This document shows positions 8,313-15,809 of a stretch of DNA of 64,000 bases, piece by piece. The DNA is taken from positions 1-64,000 of the forward strand of contig CANRIR010000004.1 of NCBI GenBank assembly GCA_947630735.1, read 5' to 3'. The position numbers and the translations under genes were made by a program. Source of the stretch: an uncultured Marvinbryantia sp. Lineage in GTDB: Bacteria > Bacillota > Clostridia > Lachnospirales > Lachnospiraceae. The notes beneath the pieces are model-generated. The model did not search any database. It saw only the letters and a program-made list of their open reading frames with translations, and was not told where the DNA came from. Within the stretch, counting starts at the first letter, position 1, and the number at the start of each line of letters is the position of its first letter.

Positions 8313-9029
8313 ATGCCGCCTATCTCAAACGACTGGCTCGCTCCGCTTCGGCCGGAGTTTTCGAAGCCGTACTATAAAAAACTGTATCAGACCATAAACG
8401 AGGAATACCGCACGAGGCAGATCTTTCCGCCGGCGGACGACGTGTTCAACGCGTTCGCGCTGACGCCGCTGGCAAAAGTGAAGGTGGTCATCCTGGGGCA
8501 GGATCCCTACCACGGGGACGGACAGGCCCACGGCTTATGCTTTTCGGTAAAGCCGGATGTGGAGATCCCGCCCTCCCTCGTCAACATTTATAAAGAGCTG
8601 CAGGACGACTGCGGCTGCTATGTGCCGGACAACGGCTGCCTCACCAAGTGGGCCGAACAGGGGGTTCTGCTTTTAAACACAGTGCTCACCGTGCGGGCCC
8701 ACCAGGCCAATTCCCACCGGGGCATCGGCTGGGAGGAGTTTACCGACGCGGCCATCCGCATCCTGAACGAACAGGACAGGCCCATCGTGTTCATCCTCTG
8801 GGGGCGCCCGGCCCAGATGAAGCGGCAGATGCTGAACAACCCGAAGCATCTCATCCTGGAGGCGCCGCACCCGAGTCCCCTCTCCGCGTACCGGGGGTTT
8901 TTCGGGAGCCGCCCCTTCAGCAGGGCAAACAAGTTTTTGAAACAGAACGGGATAGAACCGATCGACTGGCAGATAGAGAATAAGAAAAATACAGAGGAGG
9001 TAGATAACAATGGGGAGAAAATGGTTTGA
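8313..9029 (+). CDS. ung: Uracil-DNA glycosylase
   Basis: Family 1 UDG, which removes uracil from DNA to start base excision repair. The protein has 238 residues. GQDPYHGDGQAHGLCFSV carries the catalytic Asp (D64) and the water-activating loop, LLNTVLTVRAHQANSH is the uracil-recognition region, and HPSPLSAYRGFFGSRPFS is the DNA-intercalating loop with the catalytic His. The last 15 or so residues (IENKKNTEEVDNNGEKMV) are a polar extension beyond the usual end. The last 20 bases overlap the next gene in another frame, which places the ZorA-like gene's ribosome site (GAGGAGG region near 8995) inside ung and suggests co-transcription. Confidence 0.95.
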   Translation: MPPISNDWLAPLRPEFSKPYYKKLYQTINEEYRTRQIFPPADDVFNAFALTPLAKVKVVILGQDPYHGDGQAHGLCFSVKPDVEIPPSLVNIYKELQDDCGCYVPDNGCLTKWAEQGVLLLNTVLTVRAHQANSHRGIGWEEFTDAAIRILNEQDRPIVFILWGRPAQMKRQMLNNPKHLILEAPHPSPLSAYRGFFGSRPFSRANKFLKQNGIEPIDWQIENKKNTEEVDNNGEKMV

Positions 9030-10653
9030 CAGGCTGCTGTTCCTGCTGGTGATCGCCGGATGCGTGGCGTTTACCTGGTTCGTGGGCAGGGGATCTCTGG
9101 ATATGATGATCTACAATTTCGCGTTCCTCGCGGTCATGATCGTCATCTGCCTGATCGGCATGGCGGCGGGGTTCCGGAAAATGTCCAGGCTTACCGGGGC
9201 GTTTGACGACGCCTCCGACGAGATCGACCGCACGTTTGACCGCATCGACGCGGAGGGGCAGGGCAGCCAGTCTCTGCCGCAGGATCTGTTCGGGCAGAGG
9301 GATCTGGACGAGCGCTACGCGGAATTTACGGGCTTTATCCGCAAGAGCCAGAGCGGCATCGGGGATATCGAGGACTACATCAATGAGGGCGAGGTGGACG
9401 GCATCATCGGGAAGCGCCTGATCGAGCTGATCCCGGACGTCCTGACCAGCCTCGGCATCCTGGGCACGTTCGTGGGCCTGGTGTTTGGCCTGCGCGGGTT
9501 CGAGCCCACCAACTACGAATCCATGACGGCCTCGGTGGCTTCCCTGGTGAACGGCATCAAGGTGGCCTTCCTCACATCCATCTACGGGCTTTCCCTCTCG
9601 CTGGTGTTCGGCTACAGCACAAAGGCGGCCTACGGGGATCTGATATCCGCCCTGCGGAATTTTTTGGACACGTTCCACCATCTGGTGATCCCGTCCGCCG
9701 AGGCGGAGGCGCGCAACCTCCTGGTCAACTATCAGGGCGAGCAGGCGGAGGCCATGGGGAAGATGACGGAGCAGTTCTCCGAGCACCTTGCCAACAGCTT
9801 TGAGAAGGTGATCACGCCCTCTTTCCGCAAGATGAACCAGTCGATGGACATCCTGACGGAGACCATGGCACGGGGGCAGGAGGAGATGATGAAGGGCCTT
9901 CTGGACGATTTTCTCCAGAAGATGCGCTCCTCGTTCCAGCTGCAGTTTGACAATTTTAACCAGGCGCTGGACGACCTGACGGACGCGCAGAATTCCCTGA
10001 CGCAGAACACAAAGTCCCTGTACCGGGATATGGCGCAGGATATGAAGGCCGCGTTTGACAACGAGTGTTCCGGCATGCGCTCGCTCATCCGGGAGATGGG
10101 CGCCATGCATAAAGAATATATCACGAACGCGCAGCAGACCATGGAGTCCAACCAGCAGTACACGGAGGCCCTGAGCCAGAATTACCGCCAGGTGGTCAGC
10201 TATCTGCAGGACGCGGAGCAGAGCGCCGCAAAATTCTGGGTGGCCTGCAACCAGGCCATGCAGAAGTATGTGAGCGCCGCCAGCGTGAGCGTGGAGGGCT
10301 TTGCGGCGGCGAGCCAGCACAACAGCAACCTGTATGAGGCGAACGAGAAGCTGGTGGCGAGCTACAACGACCGCATGCAGGAGTTTGTGCAGTACCAGAA
10401 GATGACGGCGAAGACCATGGAGCAGGTGCAGAACCTGCTGTACAACATCGTGACCTCGCCGGAGCCGGGGCAGCGCACCAACATCCGCAACATGGCGGTG
10501 CACAACAGCAACCGCGATCTGCTCCTGGATATCCAGAAGACGCTGCAGGAGCAGGGGGAGCGCCAGGAGCAGCTGCTTGAGGAAATGGTTTCATACATGA
10601 GAGAGAACAGCCGGAGCAAGAAGGGCAGAGGGCTGTTCCGGGGAGATAAATAA
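9010..10653 (+). CDS. MotA/TolQ/ExbB-family proton channel with long cytoplasmic tail (ZorA-like)
   Basis: This 547-residue membrane protein has four helices near 7-24, 34-56, 143-163 and 182-204. The last two carry the MotA/ExbB signature: SLGILGTFVGLVFGLRGF and GIKVAFLTSIYGLSLSLVF. Residues 215-547 form a long, mostly helical, heptad-rich tail predicted to project into the cytoplasm, as in ZorA of the Zorya phage-defence system. Flagellar MotA and ExbB lack such a tail. The next gene encodes a MotB/OmpA partner, so the two should form a proton-driven rotary stator. ZorC, ZorD and ZorE are not found: the next downstream genes belong to a sugar transporter after tandem terminators. The role is therefore open: a cell-envelope motor or a reduced defence system. 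Confidence 0.75.
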   Translation: MGRKWFDRLLFLLVIAGCVAFTWFVGRGSLDMMIYNFAFLAVMIVICLIGMAAGFRKMSRLTGAFDDASDEIDRTFDRIDAEGQGSQSLPQDLFGQRDLDERYAEFTGFIRKSQSGIGDIEDYINEGEVDGIIGKRLIELIPDVLTSLGILGTFVGLVFGLRGFEPTNYESMTASVASLVNGIKVAFLTSIYGLSLSLVFGYSTKAAYGDLISALRNFLDTFHHLVIPSAEAEARNLLVNYQGEQAEAMGKMTEQFSEHLANSFEKVITPSFRKMNQSMDILTETMARGQEEMMKGLLDDFLQKMRSSFQLQFDNFNQALDDLTDAQNSLTQNTKSLYRDMAQDMKAAFDNECSGMRSLIREMGAMHKEYITNAQQTMESNQQYTEALSQNYRQVVSYLQDAEQSAAKFWVACNQAMQKYVSAASVSVEGFAAASQHNSNLYEANEKLVASYNDRMQEFVQYQKMTAKTMEQVQNLLYNIVTSPEPGQRTNIRNMAVHNSNRDLLLDIQKTLQEQGERQEQLLEEMVSYMRENSRSKKGRGLFRGDK

Positions 10654-10667
10654 CCGGAGGGGTGTCT

Positions 10668-11627
10668 ATGCGAAGAAAAAGAGAAGAGGAGAGCAGCGGC
10701 TTAAATGTGTGGCGCTCTTACTCGGATATGATGGCCGGCGTGCTGCTGCTCTTTGTGCTGATCATGTGCGTGTCGCTGTTCCAGGCGCAGGTGAGCTATG
10801 AGGACAGCATCCGCGAGCGGGATGAAAAACTGTTCCTCCAGGAGGAATATACCAGGCAGATCGTGGAACAGCAGAACGTGGTGGACGATCAGAAGGCCCA
10901 GCTCTCGGACCAGCAGGATCAGATCTCCAGCCAGGATGAGCTGCTCATTGCGCAGAAGAAGCAGCTGGACGAACTGGCGGCGCAGCTGGCCGCACAGCAG
11001 CAGCAGCTGGACGAGCAGAGCGTCACTCTGGCGAACCAGCAGACGGCGTTGGACGAGAAAACTCTGCAGCTCACCACACAGCAGCAGAGGATCGACAATA
11101 TCATCGGCGTGAAGGCGGACGTCATTGAGGCGCTGCGCCAGGAGTTTGCGGACAACAGCATCAACGTGGTCATCGACGAGACCAACGGGGCGCTCGTGCT
11201 GGATTCCAGCGTTCTGTTCGACTACAACGCAACGGAGCTGACGGAGGAGGGCCGGCAGGTGCTGGGCTCCGTGCTCCCCATCTACTGCAGCGTGCTGATG
11301 CAGGACGAGTATTTCCCGTATCTGGCCGAGATCATCATAGACGGCTACACGGACAGCAGCGGAGGCTACGCGTACAATCTGCAGCTCTCCCAGCAGCGGT
11401 CCCTCGCCGTCGCGGACTATCTTCTGAACCTGTCCTCGGGCTTTTTGAGCGAGGAGAACCAGGCCAACCTGCGTGAGCACCTGACGGTGAACGGCCATTC
11501 CAGCAGCAACCTGGTGCTGGACGCCAACGGTCAGGAGGACGCGGACGCGTCCCGCCGTGTGGAGGTCAAATTCCGCTTAAAGGACGAGGAGATGATCGAG
11601 GAGCTGCGCGCCCTTTTAGATTCCTGA
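10668..11627 (+). CDS. MotB/OmpA-family stator partner (ZorB-like)
   Basis: The start is the ATG at 10668, seven bases after GGAGG at 10656-10660, giving 319 residues. A short basic cytoplasmic end precedes a single helix, RSYSDMMAGVLLLFVLIM, whose D20 occupies the position of the proton-carrying Asp of MotB. About 100 residues of Gln/Leu/Asp-rich coiled coil follow (around 45-150), then an OmpA-type peptidoglycan-binding domain (IIIDGYTDSSGGYAYNLQLS, QQRSLAVADYLL, ASRRVEVKFRLK). The long extracytoplasmic coiled coil could span a thick Gram-positive wall. The gap to the channel gene is 14 bases. Together they look like a complete two-protein motor. Confidence 0.78.
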   Translation: MRRKREEESSGLNVWRSYSDMMAGVLLLFVLIMCVSLFQAQVSYEDSIRERDEKLFLQEEYTRQIVEQQNVVDDQKAQLSDQQDQISSQDELLIAQKKQLDELAAQLAAQQQQLDEQSVTLANQQTALDEKTLQLTTQQQRIDNIIGVKADVIEALRQEFADNSINVVIDETNGALVLDSSVLFDYNATELTEEGRQVLGSVLPIYCSVLMQDEYFPYLAEIIIDGYTDSSGGYAYNLQLSQQRSLAVADYLLNLSSGFLSEENQANLREHLTVNGHSSSNLVLDANGQEDADASRRVEVKFRLKDEEMIEELRALLDS

Positions 11628-11680
11628 CGGGCGATCCGCCGGACATGGCGCGGGCGTTTCAGATTCATAAAATGCACCGG

Positions 11681-11718
11681 GAAGGGGTGCGGTTCCATAT
11701 GGGGCCGCGCCCTTTTTT
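11681..11718 (+). terminator. Terminator 1 after the motor operon
   Basis: GGGTGCGGTTCC at 11685-11696 pairs fully (with G-U pairs) with GGGGCCGCGCCC at 11701-11712 around an ATAT loop, followed by six T. Confidence 0.85.
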
Positions 11719-11719
11719 G

Positions 11720-11801
11720 CGTCGCTTTTGCGGGCGGCAGCCTGTGCGGACGATGGTTTCCGCACACACCGCCCACTTTTTACGTCGCTTTTGCGGGCAG
11801 C
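11720..11801 (+). repeat. Direct repeat of a 19-base unit between tandem terminators
   Basis: CGTCGCTTTTGCGGGCGGC at 11720-11738 recurs as CGTCGCTTTTGCGGGCAGC at 11783-11801 with one mismatch. Each copy directly follows the T tract of a hairpin and opens the next hairpin. The 375-base gap from 11628 to 12002 otherwise holds an AT-rich promoter region and no convincing gene. Confidence 0.6.
11732..11780 (+). terminator. Terminator 2 after the motor operon
   Basis: GGGCGG at 11732-11737 pairs with CCGCCC at 11769-11774, and inside it GTGCGGA at 11744-11750 pairs with TCCGCAC at 11759-11765. ACTTTTTA follows. A third hairpin, GGGCAG/CTGCCC at 11795-11810, has no T tract. Confidence 0.6.
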
Positions 11802-11908
11802 TGGCTGCCCGGATGGGGAAATTCGGCAATAATTCACAGCAACATAGCAATTTTTCATACACGCGCGAAGAAAAATGGAAAATATATAGAAAAAATGAAA
11901 TAAAGAAA

Positions 11909-11937
11909 TTGCATTTGCGTTAAAAAAGTTATATACT
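11909..11937 (+). promoter_or_regulatory. Sigma-70 promoter of the ABC sugar importer
   Basis: TTGCAT at 11909-11914, 17 bp, TATACT at 11932-11937, within an AT-rich block. The first gene's preferred start is 66 bases downstream. Confidence 0.65.
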
Positions 11938-12002
11938 ATCTACAATGGATTGAGAAAAAGAAACGGATGGAACTGAAAAAAATACACAAATGGGGGTGCG
12001 AA

Positions 12003-12953
12003 ATGAACAAGAACGGAATGCGGGATCCAAAAAAGAAAAAGGGAGGATTCGCGGTGTACATGAAGCGCTACTGGCAGCTCTACGTGCTGCTGCTCCTGCC
12101 TCTTCTGTATCTGCTGATCTTCAAGTACATACCGATGATCTACATGCAGATCGCCTTCAAGAAGTACAGCATTGTGCAGAGCGTGTGGGAGATGCCTCTT
12201 GCGGCCAACCACGGGTTCGAATATTTCATCAAGGCGTTCCAGAACCGGGATTTCATCAACGCGCTGCGCAATACCCTGGTCCTGAACCTGCTGGACCTGA
12301 TCTTCGGCTTCCCGGCGCCCATCATCTTCGCGCTGATCCTGAACGAGCTGGTGTTCCGGCGCTTTAAGCGCGTGGTGCAGACCATCGCCTATATGCCGCA
12401 TTTCCTCTCCTGGATCATCATATACGGCCTGGCGCTGCAGCTGTTCGCGCCCACCACGGGTCTTGTGAACATGGTGCTCGGCAAGCTGGGCATCGAGGCC
12501 ATCCCGTTTTTGAACGAGCCGGGCCACTGGGTGGCGACCTACGTATCCCTGGGCGTCTGGCAGAACTTCGGATGGAACTCCATCATATATCTGGCGGCCA
12601 TCGCGGGCATCAACTCCGAACTCTACGAGGCGGCGTCCGTGGACGGCGCGGGGCGCTTCAAAAAGATGTGGCACATCACGCTGCCGGGCATCCGCCCCAC
12701 CATCGTGGTGCTGCTGATCATGAACCTCGGAAATATCCTGGGAAGCGGATTCGACCGTCCCTTCGCATTGCAGAACAACCTGGTAAAGAACGTGGCAGAG
12801 GTGATCGCCACCTTCGTGTATAAGAACGGTATCAAGGGACTGCAGTTCTCCCTGACGACAGCCGTGGGCTTCTTCCAGTCTGTCATCTGTCTGTTCTTCC
12901 TGCTGCTCGCAAACTGGATCTCCAGAAAACTGGGCGAGCGCGGGATCTGGTAG
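12003..12953 (+). CDS. ABC sugar importer permease, LplB type
   Basis: The 316-residue permease (start ATG 12003 after GGGGGTG; an in-frame ATG at 11967 has a weaker site) has six predicted membrane helices. The EAA loop contacting the ATPase reads YEAASVDGAGRFKKMWHITL, followed by P-G-I-R-P-T-I. FGFPAPIIFALILNEL and MPHFLSWII are typical of the LplB/YtcP-type permeases that import complex oligosaccharides. It is the first gene of a three-gene set with a second permease and a binding protein. As usual for this family no ATPase is encoded alongside; a shared MsmK-type ATPase elsewhere would be needed. The substrate cannot be told from sequence. Confidence 0.88.
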   Translation: MNKNGMRDPKKKKGGFAVYMKRYWQLYVLLLLPLLYLLIFKYIPMIYMQIAFKKYSIVQSVWEMPLAANHGFEYFIKAFQNRDFINALRNTLVLNLLDLIFGFPAPIIFALILNELVFRRFKRVVQTIAYMPHFLSWIIIYGLALQLFAPTTGLVNMVLGKLGIEAIPFLNEPGHWVATYVSLGVWQNFGWNSIIYLAAIAGINSELYEAASVDGAGRFKKMWHITLPGIRPTIVVLLIMNLGNILGSGFDRPFALQNNLVKNVAEVIATFVYKNGIKGLQFSLTTAVGFFQSVICLFFLLLANWISRKLGERGIW

Positions 12954-12974
12954 AAGGAAAGGGGGAGAGTCAAA

Positions 12975-13844
12975 ATGATCAAATCCAAAAAGACGCGGAT
13001 GGGCGACATCGTCTTTGTGCTTGTGTGTATTCTGGTCAGCGCCATCTGCCTGCTGCCGATGCTGAACCTTCTGTCCAGGTCCGTCAGTTCCACCGACGCC
13101 CTCATAAGGCGCGAGGTGTACCTGCTGCCGAAGGGCTTCAACCTGGACGCCTACGGCATGGTCTTGGGGGATATGACCTACATCAAGGCATTTTTCTGGA
13201 CCGTATTTCTCACGATCGTGTGCACGATCATCTCGCTTCTGATGACCATGCTCTGCGCCTACCCGCTCATCTTTGAGAACCTGAAGGGGCGCGGCATCAT
13301 CAACGTGTTCATCATTATTACCATGTTCTTCAACGCGGGCACCATTCCCAACTACCTGCTGATGAAGCAGCTGGGCCTGCTGAACACGGCGCTGGTGCTG
13401 ATCATACCGAGCTGTATGAGCGTGTACAACATGATCATCATGCGAAGTTTCTTCTACGGCATCCCGGACAGCCTGCGGGAGTCGGCGGAGATAGACGGGG
13501 CCAGCTATTTCCGCATCCTGGTCAGCATATACATCCCGCTGTCCAAGCCGGTGTTCGCCACTTTGGCCCTGTTCTACGCGGTGGGGCGCTGGAACGGCTA
13601 CTCGGACGCGCTGATGTATGTGACCAACAAAGCGCTGTACCCCCTGCAGCTTTTCCTGTACAATATCCTGAACTCCATCAACAGCGTGGAGATCGCCACA
13701 CAGGAGGGCTTTTCCACACCGGGACTCTCCGAGTCCCTGAAGGCGGCCATCGTTATGTTTTCCACCATACCGATCCTGTGCGTTTATCCGTGGCTGCAGA
13801 AATACTTTATCCATGGCGTGACCATGGGCGCGGTAAAGGAATAA
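12975..13844 (+). CDS. ABC sugar importer permease, LplC/YtcP type
   Basis: The second permease has 289 residues and six predicted helices. It starts KKTRMGDIVFVLVCILVSAI and ends in the family-typical WLQKYFIHGVTMGAVKE. The EAA loop is LRESAEIDGASYFRILVSIY, followed by I-P-L-S-K-P. FFNAGTIPNYLLMKQLGL and PLQLFLYNIL are characteristic of LplC-type carbohydrate permeases. A strong ribosome site (AAGGGGGAGAG) precedes the ATG, and the gap to the upstream permease is 21 bases. It should form a heterodimer with that protein. The following binding protein begins 69 bases further on. Confidence 0.9.
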   Translation: MIKSKKTRMGDIVFVLVCILVSAICLLPMLNLLSRSVSSTDALIRREVYLLPKGFNLDAYGMVLGDMTYIKAFFWTVFLTIVCTIISLLMTMLCAYPLIFENLKGRGIINVFIIITMFFNAGTIPNYLLMKQLGLLNTALVLIIPSCMSVYNMIIMRSFFYGIPDSLRESAEIDGASYFRILVSIYIPLSKPVFATLALFYAVGRWNGYSDALMYVTNKALYPLQLFLYNILNSINSVEIATQEGFSTPGLSESLKAAIVMFSTIPILCVYPWLQKYFIHGVTMGAVKE

Positions 13845-13913
13845 CCGGATCAGATGCCAGATGATCCGTTTGTTCATACACAAAATCACTACACAATAAA
13901 GGAGGGTTTTAAG

Positions 13914-15551
13914 TTGAGAAGTAAAGTTTCCAAAAAGGCTCTGGCGGTTCTGCTTGCGGCCAGCATGACGCTGCCGATGGCGATCAGCGCCAGCGCGGAA
14001 GGCGAAGAGCTGACAGACGGCAAGTTCGCCGAGACCAAGCACATCACGGTGGAAGTGTACGACCGCGGCAACGACGGCGGCTCCGATCCCACCAACAACA
14101 AGTACACCAAGTACATCCAGGACAAGATGATGGAGCTTCACAATGTGGAAGTGGAGTTTGTGGCGGTTCCCCGCTGGACAGAGGTTGAGCAGATCAACAA
14201 CCTGCTGGCGGCAGGCGACGCGCCGGACATCTGCGTAACCTACGATTACCCCACCATCCAGACCTATGCGAACATGGGCGGCGTGCTGGATCTGGCGTCC
14301 TTCGTGGACGACTACAAGGATCAGCTCCCCAATCTGTGGGATTGGCTGGGTGAGACAAACCTGTACTGGGACAAAGATCCGTCCACCGGAACACTCTGGG
14401 CGATCGAGGCGAAGCTGGCCACCAGCAACCGCATCAACACCTTTGTCCGCAAAGACTGGCTGGATGCTCTCGGACTTGCAGAGCCCACCACGAAACAGGA
14501 ATTTGAAGACATGCTGATCGCGTTCCGCGACAACGCGGAGACTCTGCTGGGCGACGACGCGGATAAGATGATCCCCTACTCCGTAAGCTACGATGTAGGC
14601 TGGAGAGCGGCGACCCTGATCGAGTCCTTTATCGATCCGGACATCTCCGACAGAGAGTACTATGTGAACGGCTTTGACGACAGAAAGTTCACCGAGCCGG
14701 GCACCAAGGAAGGCGTTCGTCTTCTGAACAAGTGGTACAACGACGGCCTTATGTGGAAAGATTTCGCGCTGTATGGCAGCGGCGACACCACAGAGGACGA
14801 CATGATGAAGGCCGGTTATGTGGGCGCTTTCACACACAACTGGGATTATCCGTACCGCAACGGCGAGGACAGCATTCTGAGCAACCTGAAGAGAATGGTA
14901 GGCGAGGATGCAACCTACGTGGTAGTAGACCCGTTTGAAGATTCCAAGGGCACACACACCAAGTTCGTGTCCGGTCCCATCGACCGCAAGATCTTCTTCC
15001 CGTCCACGAACGACGAGCCTCTGGCTTCCATGCTGTATCTGGATTTCATCAGCGCTCCGGAAACGATCGAGTATCTGCAGATCGGCGATGAGGGCGTGAC
15101 CCACAACGTGCTGGACGACGGCGCGGTGGAAGTGATCGCGGCAACCGGCGACGACATCCAGAACTCCGGCTTCAACATTGACTACACCATCACCTGCAAC
15201 GGTCTGAAGCTGACCGATCCGGAAGTGACCCTGAAATCGACCGCTCACAGCTATGCGGGCATCGATCCGGCTCTGGTAGAGGAGGCGGACAAGGTTGCGA
15301 ACACGGATATGCGCGTTGGCAAGAACGTAAACGTGGGCGCTATCTCCGCAGAGGAAGGCATGGGCCCGGCGCTCTCCGAGAAGAGAGACGTGGCTTATGA
15401 CAACGCGGTGATCGCGGCTCCCGAAGAGTTTGACGCTGTGTGGGATTCCAACATGGAAGACTACTTAAGCTCCGGCGGACAGGCGATCGCCGACGAGCGC
15501 GCCGAGAAGTGGGTAGCCACATTCGGCGACGTTGACACGCTTCCCGAATAA
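13914..15551 (+). CDS. Extracellular sugar-binding protein, LplA type, without a lipobox
   Basis: The likely start is TTG at 13914, eight bases after AAGGAGG at 13899-13905; the ATG at 13854 has no such site. The 545-residue product begins with a signal peptide (KKALAVLLAASMTLPMAIS) ending in Ala-Ser-Ala before EGEELTD, a signal-peptidase-I type site. No Cys is present there, so the lipid anchor normal for such proteins in Firmicutes is missing. The body fits large family 1-type solute-binding proteins of LplA type (VEFVAVPRWTEVEQINNLLA, GDAPDICVTYDYP, WAIEAK). It should deliver an oligosaccharide to the two permeases just upstream, either free in the wall or held by them. Confidence 0.85.
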   Translation: MRSKVSKKALAVLLAASMTLPMAISASAEGEELTDGKFAETKHITVEVYDRGNDGGSDPTNNKYTKYIQDKMMELHNVEVEFVAVPRWTEVEQINNLLAAGDAPDICVTYDYPTIQTYANMGGVLDLASFVDDYKDQLPNLWDWLGETNLYWDKDPSTGTLWAIEAKLATSNRINTFVRKDWLDALGLAEPTTKQEFEDMLIAFRDNAETLLGDDADKMIPYSVSYDVGWRAATLIESFIDPDISDREYYVNGFDDRKFTEPGTKEGVRLLNKWYNDGLMWKDFALYGSGDTTEDDMMKAGYVGAFTHNWDYPYRNGEDSILSNLKRMVGEDATYVVVDPFEDSKGTHTKFVSGPIDRKIFFPSTNDEPLASMLYLDFISAPETIEYLQIGDEGVTHNVLDDGAVEVIAATGDDIQNSGFNIDYTITCNGLKLTDPEVTLKSTAHSYAGIDPALVEEADKVANTDMRVGKNVNVGAISAEEGMGPALSEKRDVAYDNAVIAAPEEFDAVWDSNMEDYLSSGGQAIADERAEKWVATFGDVDTLPE

Positions 15552-15578
15552 AGCATCTATCATCGATAGAGCGTAACA

Positions 15579-15650
15579 AAAACAATGCGGTCCGATATTC
15601 GATGCATCCCTTTTGGATGACATTCGGATATCGAGACCGCATTGTTTTGG
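15579..15650. terminator. Long bidirectional terminator between convergent genes
   Basis: AAAACAATGCGGTC at 15579-15592 is perfectly complementary to GACCGCATTGTTTT at 15635-15648, and the interior (CGATAT...ATATCG) continues the pairing imperfectly. A-rich and T-rich ends on the two sides suit both the binding-protein gene and the opposing activase gene. Confidence 0.75.
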
Positions 15651-15676
15651 CATGCACCTGTTCGCTTTTCTGTATC

Positions 15677-15782
15677 TGCCGGTTTTAGCGCGCCGTCCGT
15701 TCATTTCCTCACATCCGCCGATTTTAACCCGCCGCGCATTCCGGCATAACTGCCGACTTTGGCCCGGCCGCGCATCTCGGCA
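15677..15782. repeat. Imperfect ~32-base direct repeats in the convergent intergenic region
   Basis: Three related units start near 15677, 15716 and 15751. The last two share the pattern GCCGA-TTT-CCCG-CCGCGCAT-CGGCA; the third has inverted ends (TGCCGA/TCGGCA). They lie in the 3' flank of the activase gene. No gene is seen between 15552 and 15809. Confidence 0.4.
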
Positions 15783-15809
15783 CCGTTGTTTTATGTATGC
15801 TCAGTGCAG

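Noticed and set aside
9010..11627. A complete Zorya defence system
   Set aside because: Only ZorA/ZorB-like genes are present. No ZorC, ZorD or ZorE candidate lies within the flanking genes, which are ung, hisHF and a sugar importer.
11645..11923. Small + strand open frame of 92 codons in the 375-base gap
   Set aside because: It runs through two terminator hairpins and a repeat, with no ribosome site and no recognisable product.
11940..15248. Very long antisense open frame (about 1,100 codons) opposite the ABC transporter
   Set aside because: It is a product of GC-rich codon bias on the real genes. The translation is low-complexity His/Arg/Val-rich, and the + strand genes have clear families, ribosome sites and a promoter.
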